From NCBI GenBank assembly GCA_035649435.1, contig DASRJO010000037.1, positions 1-34,209 of the forward strand: a DNA stretch of 34,209 nt, read 5' to 3'. Of this stretch, positions 1 through 8,998 are shown piece by piece (the first letter of the stretch is position 1; every line of letters begins with the position of its first letter). The position numbers and the translations under genes were made by a program. Below the pieces are notes generated by a model. The model did not search any database, was not told the origin of the DNA, and worked only from the letters and a program-made list of their open reading frames with translations. This DNA comes from DASRJW01 sp035649435 (lineage in GTDB: Bacteria > Krumholzibacteriota > Krumholzibacteriia > G020349025).

Positions 1-2
1 AG

Positions 3-809
3 GATCCACAGAGGCAGGGCACGGCGAAGGCGGCCCGGAGATCCGCGCGCTCGAATGTTCCGATCGGATCGGCGGCTGCGATTGCGCGCGCCTTGGCGTC
101 GATCGGGCGACCCATGAGCGATGCCTCTTGGTTTGCATCCTTGTGTCGCGTGCCTGGTGAAACGCGCCTCCGCGCCATCGCACTCGGCCAGGGTCTGCTC
201 GGACGTGTGATGCGCAATGGACCCGTGACCGAAACGACGCTCTCCATCTATCTGGACGAGGACGACGCAATCGCGTTCCTCGGTTGCGTCGAGCAAGCGC
301 GCAGAATGCTTCTCGCTATCGCAGAGACCAAGCTCCGGCCTGGTGAAGAACCTCAAACTTTCCCCTCGGCCAAGATCGCGGCCGAGTACGTCCAGCGGAA
401 GCAACGCGTTCCCGACTGGGTGGCGATCCTGGCGTTGCTCGAAGACTGGCTTTGGACGCACGACGATCCGGATTCCATGCCGGACCGACAGGGATGGCGC
501 GAGCGTGCGCTCGCAGAAGCGGGATTTCGCTGCGTGGCGCCGGGCTGCACGTCGCGCCGGAATCTGCAGGTGCACCACATTCACTACCGCGGCCATCAGG
601 GCAGCGAGGAGCCTTGGAATCTGCTCGTGCTTTGCGAATTCCATCACCAGCAGGGCGAGCACGGGACTCTGGCGCAGTTCAGAGGCAAGGCACCGCTCGC
701 TGTCGTATGCCAGCTCGGGGACGGGGGACTCGGTGGCTGGTGGAGGAACGAGAGAAGACTCGGGCGGCTTGGGTCTGCGACCGTCCGAGTGACTAAGTCG
801 TTGATTTGA
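3..809 (+). CDS. HNH endonuclease domain protein, 5' end outside the window
   Basis: The frame is open from the first bases of the window, so the gene probably begins upstream. The first ATG inside is at 114 and a TTG is at 93. The C-terminal third carries a textbook HNH zinc-finger nuclease core: a CxxxxC pair (RCVAPGC), then LQVHHIHYR with the HH pair, then an asparagine (WNLLVLC) and FHHQQGEH. HNH proteins cut DNA using one metal ion; family members serve in restriction, mobile introns, phage packaging or repair. Nothing nearby shows which role applies, and no methylase or intron lies beside it. The segment before the HNH core is helical and unrecognised. The last 30 residues (WWRNERRLGRL) resemble the tail I associate with stand-alone HNH proteins of high-G+C environmental bacteria, which is memory rather than a search. 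Domain call firm, function unknown. Confidence 0.72.
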   Translation, partial: DPQRQGTAKAARRSARSNVPIGSAAAIARALASIGRPMSDASWFASLCRVPGETRLRAIALGQGLLGRVMRNGPVTETTLSIYLDEDDAIAFLGCVEQARRMLLAIAETKLRPGEEPQTFPSAKIAAEYVQRKQRVPDWVAILALLEDWLWTHDDPDSMPDRQGWRERALAEAGFRCVAPGCTSRRNLQVHHIHYRGHQGSEEPWNLLVLCEFHHQQGEHGTLAQFRGKAPLAVVCQLGDGGLGGWWRNERRLGRLGSATVRVTKSLI

Positions 810-906
810 CGAATGCTGTCCAGCTGGCCGCCGCCCGGCGGCCACGCTCTCGATCTCACCCGGGTCGGGTGCATGCGGCGGCAGGGACCGGCCGGGCCTT
901 GACAGC

Positions 907-933
907 TTAGCAGTCCCTCAGGCAGAGTGCTAA
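907..933 (+). promoter_or_regulatory. CIRCE operator (HrcA site) upstream of groL
   Basis: The site reads TTAGCAGTC, nine spacer bases, then GAGTGCTAA. The consensus is TTAGCACTC-N9-GAGTGCTAA, so only one base of 18 differs. CIRCE is bound by the heat-shock repressor HrcA. A TTGACA -35 hexamer stands at 899-904, just before the operator, so the operator lies within or right after the promoter core. The groL start is 122 bases further on. Confidence 0.93.
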
Positions 934-1055
934 CCGCGTGAGCTCATTGTCCAACCACGCAACGTATTGCGCACGAAGAGGATGACCCGTGCGCGACGAG
1001 CCGGGGGTGAGTTCCCCCCGCGCCTGAAGGCAGCCCTAAAGGAGGACCTGTTCCC

Positions 1056-2699
<1,644 letters not shown>

Positions 2700-2739
2700 G
2701 TGCTCGTGCTGCGGCACCTGCACCGACGAAGCAAGACCC

Positions 2740-2770
2740 AACGGGGGCCGATACAACATCGGCCCCCGTT
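2740..2770 (+). terminator. Strong 3' hairpin of groL, without a T tract
   Basis: A perfect 13-bp stem (2740-2752 paired with 2758-2770) closes a 5-base loop, starting 40 bases after the groL stop. It is very G+C-rich. The bases after it (GCATTAGAAT) are not a T run, so it may work with Rho or protect the 3' end rather than act as a classical intrinsic terminator. Confidence 0.6.
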
Positions 2771-2778
2771 GCATTAGA

Positions 2779-3675
2779 ATGCGCCCCGTGCACGCGGACC
2801 CAACCCAACGGATGATCGACGGGACGGCAAACGATCTGCCGGCCCCGCTCCCGAGTGTGACCGTCGTTGTTCTCAGCTGGAACGGGCGCGAGGACACATT
2901 GGCCTGCGTCGAGTCCGTCCTGGCGCTGGACTACCCGCGCTTCCGCACTCTGGTGGTGGACAACGCCTCGACGGATGGCACGGTCGACGCGCTGCGGCAA
3001 CGCTTCGGCTCGCGCGTGGATGTACTTCGCAACGGCGCCAACCTTCTCTACGCCGGCGGCATGAACGTGGGGATCGAGCAGGCGCGCCGCACGGGTACCG
3101 ACTACGTGCTCCTGCTCAACAACGACATCGTCCTGGATCCGGGGATGCTGCGCGCGCTCGTCGCGAGCGCTGCGCCTGACGAGCGCATCGCCGCCGCGGG
3201 GCCGAAGATCTATTACAGCGCTGAACCGCAGCGGCTTTGGTTCGCCGGCGGTGAGATGTCGCTCTGGCGTGGCTGGCCGCGTCACACCGGTCTGCGTGAG
3301 ATGGATCGCGGCCAGCACGACCAGCCTCGCGATGTCGATTATCTGACCGGGTGTGCAGTTCTCGTTCGCGCCAAGAGCTTCGACGATGTCGGGTTGCTGG
3401 ACGCAGGCTTCCGCATGTACGCCGAAGATGCAGATTGGTGCCTGCGCGCTCGCGCCAAGGGCTACCGCTTGCGTTATGCACCCGATGCGCGCATGTGGCA
3501 CAAGGTCTCGGCCAGCGCCGGTGCCCGCTCGTGGTTCAAGATTCGGCGGCGATTTCGGAGTCAGATACGTCTGCTCGCGCGGCACGCGCGTTGGTATCAC
3601 TGGCTGGTGATTCCGGCTGCGACCGTCATCGAGGGGCTGCGCATCACGTGGGGATTGTCCACTCGGCGGAGTTGA
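2779..3675 (+). CDS. Family 2 glycosyltransferase
   Basis: A GT-A fold glycosyltransferase of family GT2 (rhamnosyl/galactosyltransferase type, WcaA-like), about 299 residues. It should move a sugar from a nucleotide-sugar donor to a cell-surface polysaccharide or lipid acceptor at the inner face of the cytoplasmic membrane. The N terminus has VTVVVLSWNGREDTLACVES and the nucleotide-binding VVDNASTDGT. The metal-binding DXD-type region is LLLNNDIVLDPG. The C-terminal half shows YAEDADWCLRARAKGYRL, typical of GT2 acceptor-side residues. No transmembrane helix is evident. The start is uncertain: ATG 2779 and ATG 2812 both lack a clear ribosome site, and TAGAAT at 2775-2780 could be a -10 box, which would favour 2812. 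The gene stands alone between groL and a convergent gene. Confidence 0.9.
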   Translation: MRPVHADPTQRMIDGTANDLPAPLPSVTVVVLSWNGREDTLACVESVLALDYPRFRTLVVDNASTDGTVDALRQRFGSRVDVLRNGANLLYAGGMNVGIEQARRTGTDYVLLLNNDIVLDPGMLRALVASAAPDERIAAAGPKIYYSAEPQRLWFAGGEMSLWRGWPRHTGLREMDRGQHDQPRDVDYLTGCAVLVRAKSFDDVGLLDAGFRMYAEDADWCLRARAKGYRLRYAPDARMWHKVSASAGARSWFKIRRRFRSQIRLLARHARWYHWLVIPAATVIEGLRITWGLSTRRS

Positions 3676-3750
3676 TGAAGGGCTGTACGAGTGGAGCTGC
3701 ATCTCGCGCAGAGGATGTGCAGCGACGGCGGGGAATCGATGCACCGAAAG

Positions 3751-3782
3751 TAAAACGGCTCCAGGTGAAACTCCCAGAGCCG
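3751..3782 (-). terminator. Intrinsic terminator on the minus strand
   Basis: Read on the minus strand, CGGCTCTGGG pairs with CCTGGAGCCG (ten pairs, two of them G-U) around a seven-base loop. TTTTACTTT follows directly, giving the classical stem-plus-T-tract form. On the plus strand no T run follows, so it would not terminate the upstream glycosyltransferase. It could end the HAD phosphatase transcript, 305 bases past that stop codon, or a separate small RNA. Confidence 0.72.
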
Positions 3783-3850
3783 AGGAAAACTCTGCACCCG
3801 ACACCTTGTGAGGCAATGGTGTTGGTCTCGGGCGCGGATGCAAAATTTCC
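3751..3850 (-). ncRNA. Candidate small structured RNA ending at the 3751 terminator
   Basis: Just upstream of the minus-strand terminator lies another stem, CCAACACC with GGTGTCGG (about 3798-3829 on the plus strand), flanked by paired TGCA/TGCA. Two consecutive stems, the last with a T tract, are the usual look of a bacterial sRNA 3' end. I cannot find a confident promoter, and the 5' limit given is nominal. It may simply be the 3' untranslated region of the HAD gene. Confidence 0.25.
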
Positions 3851-3960
3851 GACGCGCAGACTAGCACCTCTCCAGACACGGCGCCAGATGGCAAGCCGCA
3901 ATGCGGTCACAAGGCTGGGATACTCGGGAGTGGCGCCGGTTCGTGTCGCGCCCGAAGCCA

Positions 3961-3994
3961 GATCTATTGCGTAATTTGCCCCAATTAATAGATC
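3961..3994. repeat. A+T-rich inverted repeat
   Basis: GATCTATT (3961-3968) and AATAGATC (3987-3994) are perfect inverted arms. An inner AATT/AATT pair and a 6-base loop lie inside, with a 4-base bulge. It is conspicuously A+T-rich in very G+C-rich surroundings. It could be a protein-binding site, an RNA hairpin in the HAD 3' region, or a remnant of inserted DNA. Confidence 0.6.
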
Positions 3995-4086
3995 GTTGGC
4001 GGGTGTCGCTGTAGCACTTTGAGACGCCGTGAGGTGGTCGCTTACGTGGTGCCCAGTCGCTTACGCCGCGCCGATTCGCGTAGCGC

Positions 4087-4887
4087 TCACTTCGATTGGG
4101 ACACGAGGGCGCGATGGATCTCGGCCACTGACGTGAAAATGAAATCAGGAGCAGGGTCTTGGCGGCGGAAGTGGGCTTCGTTGTGAACACCCGTCGTGAC
4201 CGCGATCGTCACGAGCCCGGCACGTTTGCCGCCGAGGATGTCGGTCTCGTAGCGATCCCCGATCATGGCTGTGCGCGCCGCTTCGGTTCCGGCCAGCCGG
4301 AGCGCGGTTTCGAACATGGCGGCTTCGGGCTTGCCGAAGAGCTTGGGCCGGACGCCGGAGGCCGCTTCGACTGCGGCCAAGAGCGCCCCCGCCCCCGGCT
4401 CGAGCCCGCGCTCCGAGGGATACGAGAGGTCGCCGTTCGTGCCCAGGAAAGCGGCCCCGCGCCGCACTGCCAAGGTGGCGCGGGCCAGCTTTTCGTAGCT
4501 CACCTCGCGATCCAGCCCAACGACGACGTGGGTCGCATCCTCGTGAGAATCCGTGATCTCCAGCCCGGCGTCGGCGAGAGCTTCGCGCAAGCCCGTACCT
4601 CCGAGCATGAGGACACGCACGTTCGCAGAACGCGCCACGTAGGTCGCGGTGACGATCGCCGAGTTGAGGATGCGCTCGGGCGGCGTGACCACACCCATCC
4701 GGCGCAACTTGTCGGCGTACTGGCGCGGTGTCATCGACGAATTGTTGGTGAGAAAGACGTGCGGCAGCGCGCGCGCATCGAGAGTTGCCAAGAACTCTTG
4801 CATGCCCGCGATCGGAGCCTCACCGCGATAGAGCACTCCATCCATGTCGATGAGAAACCCGTGAAGATGGCCGAGGTCGTGCAGCAT
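4087..4887 (-). CDS. HAD-IIA family phosphatase (NagD / p-nitrophenylphosphatase type)
   Basis: A 266-residue haloacid-dehalogenase superfamily hydrolase of subfamily IIA, which removes phosphate from small phosphorylated metabolites (nucleotides, sugar phosphates, 2-phosphoglycolate) in the cytoplasm. All four motifs are visible: motif I FLIDMDGVLY with nucleophile D14 and acid D16; motif II FLTNNSS; the lysine motif LFGKPEAAMF; and motif IV MIGDRYETDILGG. The cap sequence (TNGDLSYPSERGL, GAGALLAAVE) matches NagD-like enzymes. The frame is open 41 codons further upstream, but that part runs into the divergent ubiD promoter. ATG 4887 gives the usual family length and lies just after TATCTT, a possible -10 box, so the message may be almost leaderless. 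The exact substrate cannot be told from sequence. Confidence 0.92.
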   Translation of the reverse strand: MLHDLGHLHGFLIDMDGVLYRGEAPIAGMQEFLATLDARALPHVFLTNNSSMTPRQYADKLRRMGVVTPPERILNSAIVTATYVARSANVRVLMLGGTGLREALADAGLEITDSHEDATHVVVGLDREVSYEKLARATLAVRRGAAFLGTNGDLSYPSERGLEPGAGALLAAVEAASGVRPKLFGKPEAAMFETALRLAGTEAARTAMIGDRYETDILGGKRAGLVTIAVTTGVHNEAHFRRQDPAPDFIFTSVAEIHRALVSQSK

Positions 4888-4961
4888 GCGAGCGAAGATA
4901 GCACGGACACCGCTCTGCAGCCGACCACGCGGCATACGGACTCTGAATGCATGCTGACGAG

Positions 4962-4990
4962 TTGCCGAACGCGGACCGCTCTGGTATACC
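4962..4990 (+). promoter_or_regulatory. Sigma-70-type promoter for the ubiD operon
   Basis: TTGCCG (4962-4967), a 17-base spacer, then TATACC (4985-4990), 38 bases before the ubiD-like ATG at 5028. It sits in the short divergent region shared with the HAD phosphatase and is the best candidate to drive the menaquinone cluster. Confidence 0.65.
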
Positions 4991-5027
4991 CCATTCCGCG
5001 CTGCCGTCACGCTCGCATGAGGTTCGC

Positions 5028-6488
5028 ATGTCGCTGCGTTTTCCCAATCTCGGTGCCTTCCTGACCTTCCTCGAGGAAAGGCGCCAGCTGGTGCGCATCC
5101 GCGAAGCGGTCGACCCGTATCTGGAGATCGCTGAGATCACCGATCGCACCACCAAGGGCGGCGGGCCGGCGCTGTTGTTCGAGAACGTGCGCGGCTCGAG
5201 CATCCCTGTCGCGATCAATGTCTACGGCACGCAGCAACGCATGGCCTGGGCCCTCGGGGCCGAGCACATCGACGAGGTCGTCCACCGCCTCGAGAATCTC
5301 ATCAAGCTGGCGCCGCCGCGCTCTTTCCAGGACAAGTTGCGCATGCTGCCGCGCTTGAAGGAAATCGCCGACTTCATGCCGCGCGCGGTGAAGAAAGCTC
5401 CGTGTCAGGAGACGGTGCTCGAACCGACATCGCTCGGGCATCTGCCGATCCTCACCTGCTGGCCGCAGGATGGCGGCCCCTTCATCACGCTCGGTGCCGT
5501 GATCACACGCCATCCCGAAAGCGGTGTGCGCAATGTCGGGATCTATCGCATGCAGAAGTTCGATGACGTGACCACGGGAATGCATTGGCAGATCCACAAG
5601 GTCGGCGCGCAGCACTACCGTGTGGCGCGCGAGCGCAACGAGATCATGCACGTGGCCGTCGCCATCGGCGGACCCCCCGTGCTGCCGTACGCGGCGACGG
5701 CGCCGTTGCCGGAAGACCTGGACGAGATCGCCTTTGCCGGTGTCATCCAAGGGCAAGGGATCGACATGGTGCCCTGTCGGACCGTGGACCTCGAGGTTCC
5801 CGCCGAGGCGGAGATCGTTCTCGAGGGCACGGTGAGCCCCGGTGACGAGCAGGCCGAAGGACCCTTCGGCGATCACACCGGTTACTACACGCCGCTCACG
5901 GATTTCCCCGTGTTTCGGCTCACCGCGGTCACGCAGCGCAAGTCGCCGATCTACCAGACGACCATCGTGGGTCGGCCGCCACAAGAGGATGCCTGGCTCG
6001 GCTGGGCGACGGAACGACTCTTCATGCCAGCCATTCGCATGGCGCTGCCCGAGGTGGTGGACATGAAGTTGCCGGTCGAGGCGTGCTTCCACAACCTCGC
6101 CATCGTCTCGATCAAGAAGCGCTTCCCCGGTCACGCTGCCAAGGTCATGCACGCGCTCTGGGGCCTGGGGCAGATGTCGTTCTGCAAGTGCATCATCGTC
6201 GTCGACCACGACGTGAACGTGCAGGACCTGGGCGAGGTCGTGTGGCGCGTCTCCAACAACATCGACGCCCGGCGCGACATCGTGTTCACCGATGGACCAG
6301 TGGATCAACTGGATCACGCCGCATCGCGGCCCCTCGTGGGCTCCAAGATGGGGATCGACGCGACGGCGAAGTGGCGCGAGGAGGGCTACGCGCGCGACTG
6401 GCCGCCGGTAATCGAGATGACGCCCGAGGTCAAGCTGCGCGTGGATGCGATGTGGGCGCGGCTCGGGATTCCAGGGGGGCGGACATGA
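5028..6488 (+). CDS. UbiD family (de)carboxylase, menaquinone pathway (MqnL-like)
   Basis: A 486-residue UbiD-family enzyme, the usual length. These enzymes use prenylated FMN, made by UbiX, to decarboxylate aromatic acids. Here the likely substrate is the prenylated 1,4-dihydroxy-6-naphthoate intermediate of the futalosine route. Seen in sequence: an N-terminal domain (FLTFLEERRQLVRI, AEITDR), the central GIYRMQ/MHWQIHKVGAQHY cofactor region, VAIGGPPVLPYAA, and the signature EGPFGDHTGYY that carries a conserved catalytic acid. The start at 5028 begins the conserved MSLRFPNLGAFL segment. The same frame is open upstream to 4947, but that part lies over the promoter. The stop overlaps the next start as ATGA, suggesting translational coupling. 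ubiX, a ubiA homologue and mqnA lie downstream, which favours menaquinone over ubiquinone. Confidence 0.93.
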   Translation: MSLRFPNLGAFLTFLEERRQLVRIREAVDPYLEIAEITDRTTKGGGPALLFENVRGSSIPVAINVYGTQQRMAWALGAEHIDEVVHRLENLIKLAPPRSFQDKLRMLPRLKEIADFMPRAVKKAPCQETVLEPTSLGHLPILTCWPQDGGPFITLGAVITRHPESGVRNVGIYRMQKFDDVTTGMHWQIHKVGAQHYRVARERNEIMHVAVAIGGPPVLPYAATAPLPEDLDEIAFAGVIQGQGIDMVPCRTVDLEVPAEAEIVLEGTVSPGDEQAEGPFGDHTGYYTPLTDFPVFRLTAVTQRKSPIYQTTIVGRPPQEDAWLGWATERLFMPAIRMALPEVVDMKLPVEACFHNLAIVSIKKRFPGHAAKVMHALWGLGQMSFCKCIIVVDHDVNVQDLGEVVWRVSNNIDARRDIVFTDGPVDQLDHAASRPLVGSKMGIDATAKWREEGYARDWPPVIEMTPEVKLRVDAMWARLGIPGGRT

Positions 6489-7321
6489 ACGGCAGGGCGG
6501 GCGGGGATCGTGGGCGAGTCGCGGTGATGGGGAGCGCAGACGTTGCATCCGCGCAGATCCCAGCCTCAGCTCGCGGCGCGGATGGCGCTCGCGGCGCGAA
6601 TGGCGCGCCGTCGGCGCAGGTCCGTTCGATGTTCGCGCGCATCGCGCCGACGTATGACTTGCTCAATCATCTGCTGTCCATGGGACGCGACCGGGCATGG
6701 CGGCGTCTCGTGGCCGCCAATCTGGGGCCGAGTCCACAGCGCGTGCTCGATCTCTGCGCCGGGACAGGTGATCTCGCGCTCGAGATCGTGCGCCGTGCGC
6801 CGCAGGCGGCGGTCGTGTCGGGAGACTTCTGCTTTGAAATGCTCGCGCGCGGCCGGGACAAGGGCCTGCACCTGCGCACGCGACCTGCGGTCTGCGATGC
6901 GCTGCGATTGCCCTTCGCTGCGGGGACTTTCGACGCCGTGAGCGTCGCTTTCGGTGTGCGCAATTTCGAATCGGTCGAATCGGGCCTGGCCGAAATCCAG
7001 CGTGTCATGCGCCCCGGCGCCACGCTCGCCGTTCTCGAGTTCTTCCGGCGCGAGTCCCCGTGGCGCGATCTACCGTTCACATTCTATTTTCGCCAAGTGC
7101 TGCCGCGCGTCGGCCGCATCGTGTCGCGCGACCGCGAGGCGTACAGCTACTTGCCGCGCTCGGTCGGGCGCTTCGTCACGCGGGTCGAGTTCGAGAACTT
7201 GTTGCAGCATGCCGGGTTCGACGACATTCGCCGGCGTGAGCTCGACGCCGGCATCGCCACGCTCTACCTTGCGCGCAGATGCCGCGACGGGGCGCATCTC
7301 GCCTCAGGAGGTACCCGATGA
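6485..7321 (+). CDS. menG: UbiE/MenG methyltransferase (demethylmenaquinone C-methylation)
   Basis: A 278-residue class I SAM-dependent methyltransferase of the UbiE/COQ5 family, which performs the last step of menaquinone synthesis by methylating demethylmenaquinone. Family marks: VRSMFARIAPTYDLLNHLLSMG near the start of the domain, SAM motif I VLDLCAGTGDLALEI, VCDALRLPFAAGTFDAVSVAFGVRNF, and AYSYLPRSVGRFV near the end. The first 45 or so residues are an Ala/Gly/Arg-rich tract (GADGARGANGAPSAQ) not usual in the family, so translation may really begin further in, for example at the GTG near 6524. ATG 6485 overlaps the ubiD stop in the ATGA arrangement, which supports it. The stop in turn overlaps the next start. 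Confidence 0.93.
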   Translation: MNGRAGGDRGRVAVMGSADVASAQIPASARGADGARGANGAPSAQVRSMFARIAPTYDLLNHLLSMGRDRAWRRLVAANLGPSPQRVLDLCAGTGDLALEIVRRAPQAAVVSGDFCFEMLARGRDKGLHLRTRPAVCDALRLPFAAGTFDAVSVAFGVRNFESVESGLAEIQRVMRPGATLAVLEFFRRESPWRDLPFTFYFRQVLPRVGRIVSRDREAYSYLPRSVGRFVTRVEFENLLQHAGFDDIRRRELDAGIATLYLARRCRDGAHLASGGTR

Positions 7322-7680
7322 AGCGCTCCACCCGCGTGCTTCTCGCCATGGGCTGCGTCCTCGCCTTCGCCTGCGAAGAGGGGCCCGTCTCGCCGCGCCA
7401 AGGCACGATTACAGTCGCCGTCTACGATGGCGGCGACCCAGGCTCTCCTGTCCCGGACGTGGACATCGTCATCACGCCGGTCGATCTGCACCGCACGACC
7501 GGCGACAACGGCCTGGCTACGTTCCACGTCGACCCCGGCGGCTACTACGTCGATGCCGGGGTCTGTTGCAACGGCGGCGGCACGATCGACTACCACGTCC
7601 CGGTGACGGTCAAGGCGGGAGAGACCTCCGAGGTGCCGTTGGACGCCTGCCTCTCCTGCTTCTTCGACCTCCCACAGTAA
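7318..7680 (+). CDS. Small secreted protein with an Ig-like/CarboxypepD_reg fold
   Basis: A 120-residue protein with an N-terminal export signal (MKRSTRVLLAMGCVLAFACEEG). A cysteine at the end of the hydrophobic stretch suggests a lipoprotein, but neither possible lipobox (AMGC, AFAC) is canonical. The mature part, GTITVAVYD...VPDVDIVITP...TGDNGLATFHVDPGGYYV, has the strand pattern of carboxypeptidase-regulatory-like beta sandwiches, in which a periplasmic or surface domain bears a TGDNG turn. Four cysteines follow (VCCNGG, ACLSC). The start is well supported: AGGAGGT at 7306-7312, and the ATG overlaps the menG stop as ATGA. It is thus in the menaquinone operon by position, although no role in quinone synthesis is evident. 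Function unknown. Confidence 0.82.
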   Translation: MKRSTRVLLAMGCVLAFACEEGPVSPRQGTITVAVYDGGDPGSPVPDVDIVITPVDLHRTTGDNGLATFHVDPGGYYVDAGVCCNGGGTIDYHVPVTVKAGETSEVPLDACLSCFFDLPQ

Positions 7681-7749
7681 GCCGGCCGACTTGCGGAGCG
7701 GGCTGGACTCGCGCATCATTCGGGTTCATCCGCAACGGAAGGAGTCATC

Positions 7750-8190
7750 ATGGCCGTCCAACCCGTTCCCGATGGATACCACACCATCACGCCGTGCTTG
7801 GTCGCCGTGGGCGCGGCGAAATTGATCGACTTCATCACGCAGGCCTTCGGAGCCGAGCAGCTGGACCGCATGGACGGGCCCGATGGCACGGTCATGCATG
7901 CCGAGCTGCGCATTGGAAACTCGATGCTCATGATCGGTGAATCACAGGGTGAGTGGAAGCCGACTCCGTCGTTGCTTCACCTGTACGTGAAGGACGTCGA
8001 CGCCACGTACACGCGGGCGGTGCGCGCTGGCGCCACCTCGGTGCAACCAGTTGCCGACCAGTTCTACGGCGACCGCAAGGGCACAGTCAGAGATTCCTGG
8101 GGCAACCTCTGGTCGATCGGGACCCACATCGAGGACGTCGCGCCCGACGAGATGCGGCGACGGGGCGAAGCAGCGATGAAGAAAAAATGA
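7750..8190 (+). CDS. VOC superfamily protein (PhnB/glyoxalase-like)
   Basis: A 146-residue vicinal-oxygen-chelate protein. The start of the fold, YHTITPCLVAVGAAKLIDFITQAFGAEQLDRM, followed by GTVMHAELRIGNSMLMIGE, matches the PhnB-like branch (PF06983/PF00903 type). The second half, LHLYVKDVDATYTRAVRAGATSVQPVADQFYGDRKGTVRDSWGNLWSIGTH, is the paired beta-alpha-beta-beta-beta unit. VOC proteins bind a divalent metal and include glyoxalases, dioxygenases and resistance proteins. PhnB-like members are often uncharacterised, so no substrate can be named. The C terminus ends in a basic tail (MKKK). GGAAGGAG precedes the ATG. It lies on the same strand between two menaquinone gene groups with a 69-base gap upstream, so co-transcription is possible. 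Confidence 0.88.
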   Translation: MAVQPVPDGYHTITPCLVAVGAAKLIDFITQAFGAEQLDRMDGPDGTVMHAELRIGNSMLMIGESQGEWKPTPSLLHLYVKDVDATYTRAVRAGATSVQPVADQFYGDRKGTVRDSWGNLWSIGTHIEDVAPDEMRRRGEAAMKKK

Positions 8191-8291
8191 GGGCGTGACC
8201 GCGCCTTCCCATGACTTCCGACCGACCGCGCACGCCCGGCTGTGCACATGACCGGGGGCCGGATGCAGTAAGATCGGCGCGACCGGAGCGA

Positions 8292-8315
8292 GCCGGTGCG
8301 CTCGAGCGCACCGGC
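8292..8315. promoter_or_regulatory. Perfect 24-bp palindrome in the ubiX leader
   Basis: The left half is GCCGGTGCGCTC and the right half its exact reverse complement, centred on CTCGAG with no spacer. It ends 20 bases before the ubiX ATG and begins 17 bases after TAAGAT (8269-8274), a possible -10 box. It could be a repressor operator, or an RNA hairpin just ahead of the ribosome site. Confidence 0.6.
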
Positions 8316-8335
8316 AGTAGGTTGGAGATGAAACG

Positions 8336-8998
8336 ATGAGCGACGCGAATCTGCGCCTGGTCGTCGGTGTGTCCGGCGCGAGCGGCGCCATCTACGCCGA
8401 ACGCCTGCTGCTGGGACTGGCGCGCACGCCGCACCACGTCGACGTGGTGGGCTCGAAGATCGGCGCTGCGATTTTCCGCCAGGAAACAGGTCACAGCTTG
8501 GAGCGCGTGGTGGAAAGGCTCGCGAACGCCGGGGCCAGCTTGCGGCTTTGGGATCGCGACGACATGTACGCGCCGTTCTCGAGCGGCTCGCAGGTGTACG
8601 ACGCGATGGCCGTCGTGCCGTGCAGCGTTGGTTTGCTCGGGCGCGTCGCCTCCGGAGTCTCGACGGACCTACTGTCGCGCGCGGCGGACGTGTTCTTGAA
8701 GGAGAATCGTCGGCTGGTGCTGGTCGTGCGCGAGACGCCGCTGTCGGAGATCCACTTGCAGAACATGCTGACTTTGCGCCGCGCGGGCGCGACGATCCTG
8801 CCCGCCTCGCCGGGTTTCTACACCCGTCCGAAGGATTTCGACGAGCTCGCGGACAGCCTGGTGCAACGCATCGTCGATCATATGGCGGTCGACGTGCGCG
8901 TGCACCGGCGTTGGCGCGAGGACGTGTCCGAACGCCAGCCCACGGGGTCGCCACGCGCGCTGGAACGGGACCGCGAAGCATCTCGCCGCGAGCCGTGA
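8336..8998 (+). CDS. ubiX: Flavin prenyltransferase UbiX (MqnM-like)
   Basis: A 220-residue UbiX-family enzyme that joins dimethylallyl phosphate to FMN, making the prenyl-FMN cofactor UbiD enzymes need. The N-terminal FMN-binding motif is VVGVSGASGAIYAERLL, followed by DMYAPFSSGSQVYDAMAVVPCS and GVSTDLLSRAADVFLKENRRLVLVVRETPLSEIHLQNM. The end of the domain is RRAGATILPASPGFYTRP. A 25-residue Arg-rich tail goes beyond the usual end. The start at 8336 has GGAGATGA just before it. The cofactor link to the UbiD homologue three kilobases upstream is clear from family knowledge. The stop overlaps the next start (TGATG). Confidence 0.95.
   Translation: MSDANLRLVVGVSGASGAIYAERLLLGLARTPHHVDVVGSKIGAAIFRQETGHSLERVVERLANAGASLRLWDRDDMYAPFSSGSQVYDAMAVVPCSVGLLGRVASGVSTDLLSRAADVFLKENRRLVLVVRETPLSEIHLQNMLTLRRAGATILPASPGFYTRPKDFDELADSLVQRIVDHMAVDVRVHRRWREDVSERQPTGSPRALERDREASRREP

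Larger units (their letters stand above)
3676..4086. other. 411-base gap between convergent genes
   Basis: No ORF here looks convincing. The gap holds a minus-strand intrinsic terminator (3751-3782), a second stem at about 3798-3829, an A+T-rich inverted repeat (3961-3994), and the 9-base direct repeat TCGCTTACG at 4038-4046 and 4057-4065 (19-base period). The nearest minus-strand gene ends 300 bases before the terminator, so the space could encode a short minus-strand RNA. Confidence 0.6.

Noticed and set aside
4038..4065. Direct repeat TCGCTTACG with a 19-base period as a possible repeat array
   Set aside because: Only two copies of nine bases are present. Too little for an array or iteron set.
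4947..5027. Upstream extension of the UbiD-like protein
   Set aside because: The in-frame extension covers the -35/-10 promoter, and the family's conserved N terminus begins at 5028.
5007..6548. 513-codon minus-strand frame opposite the ubiD-like gene
   Set aside because: Antisense shadow with biased composition. The plus strand encodes an unmistakable UbiD.
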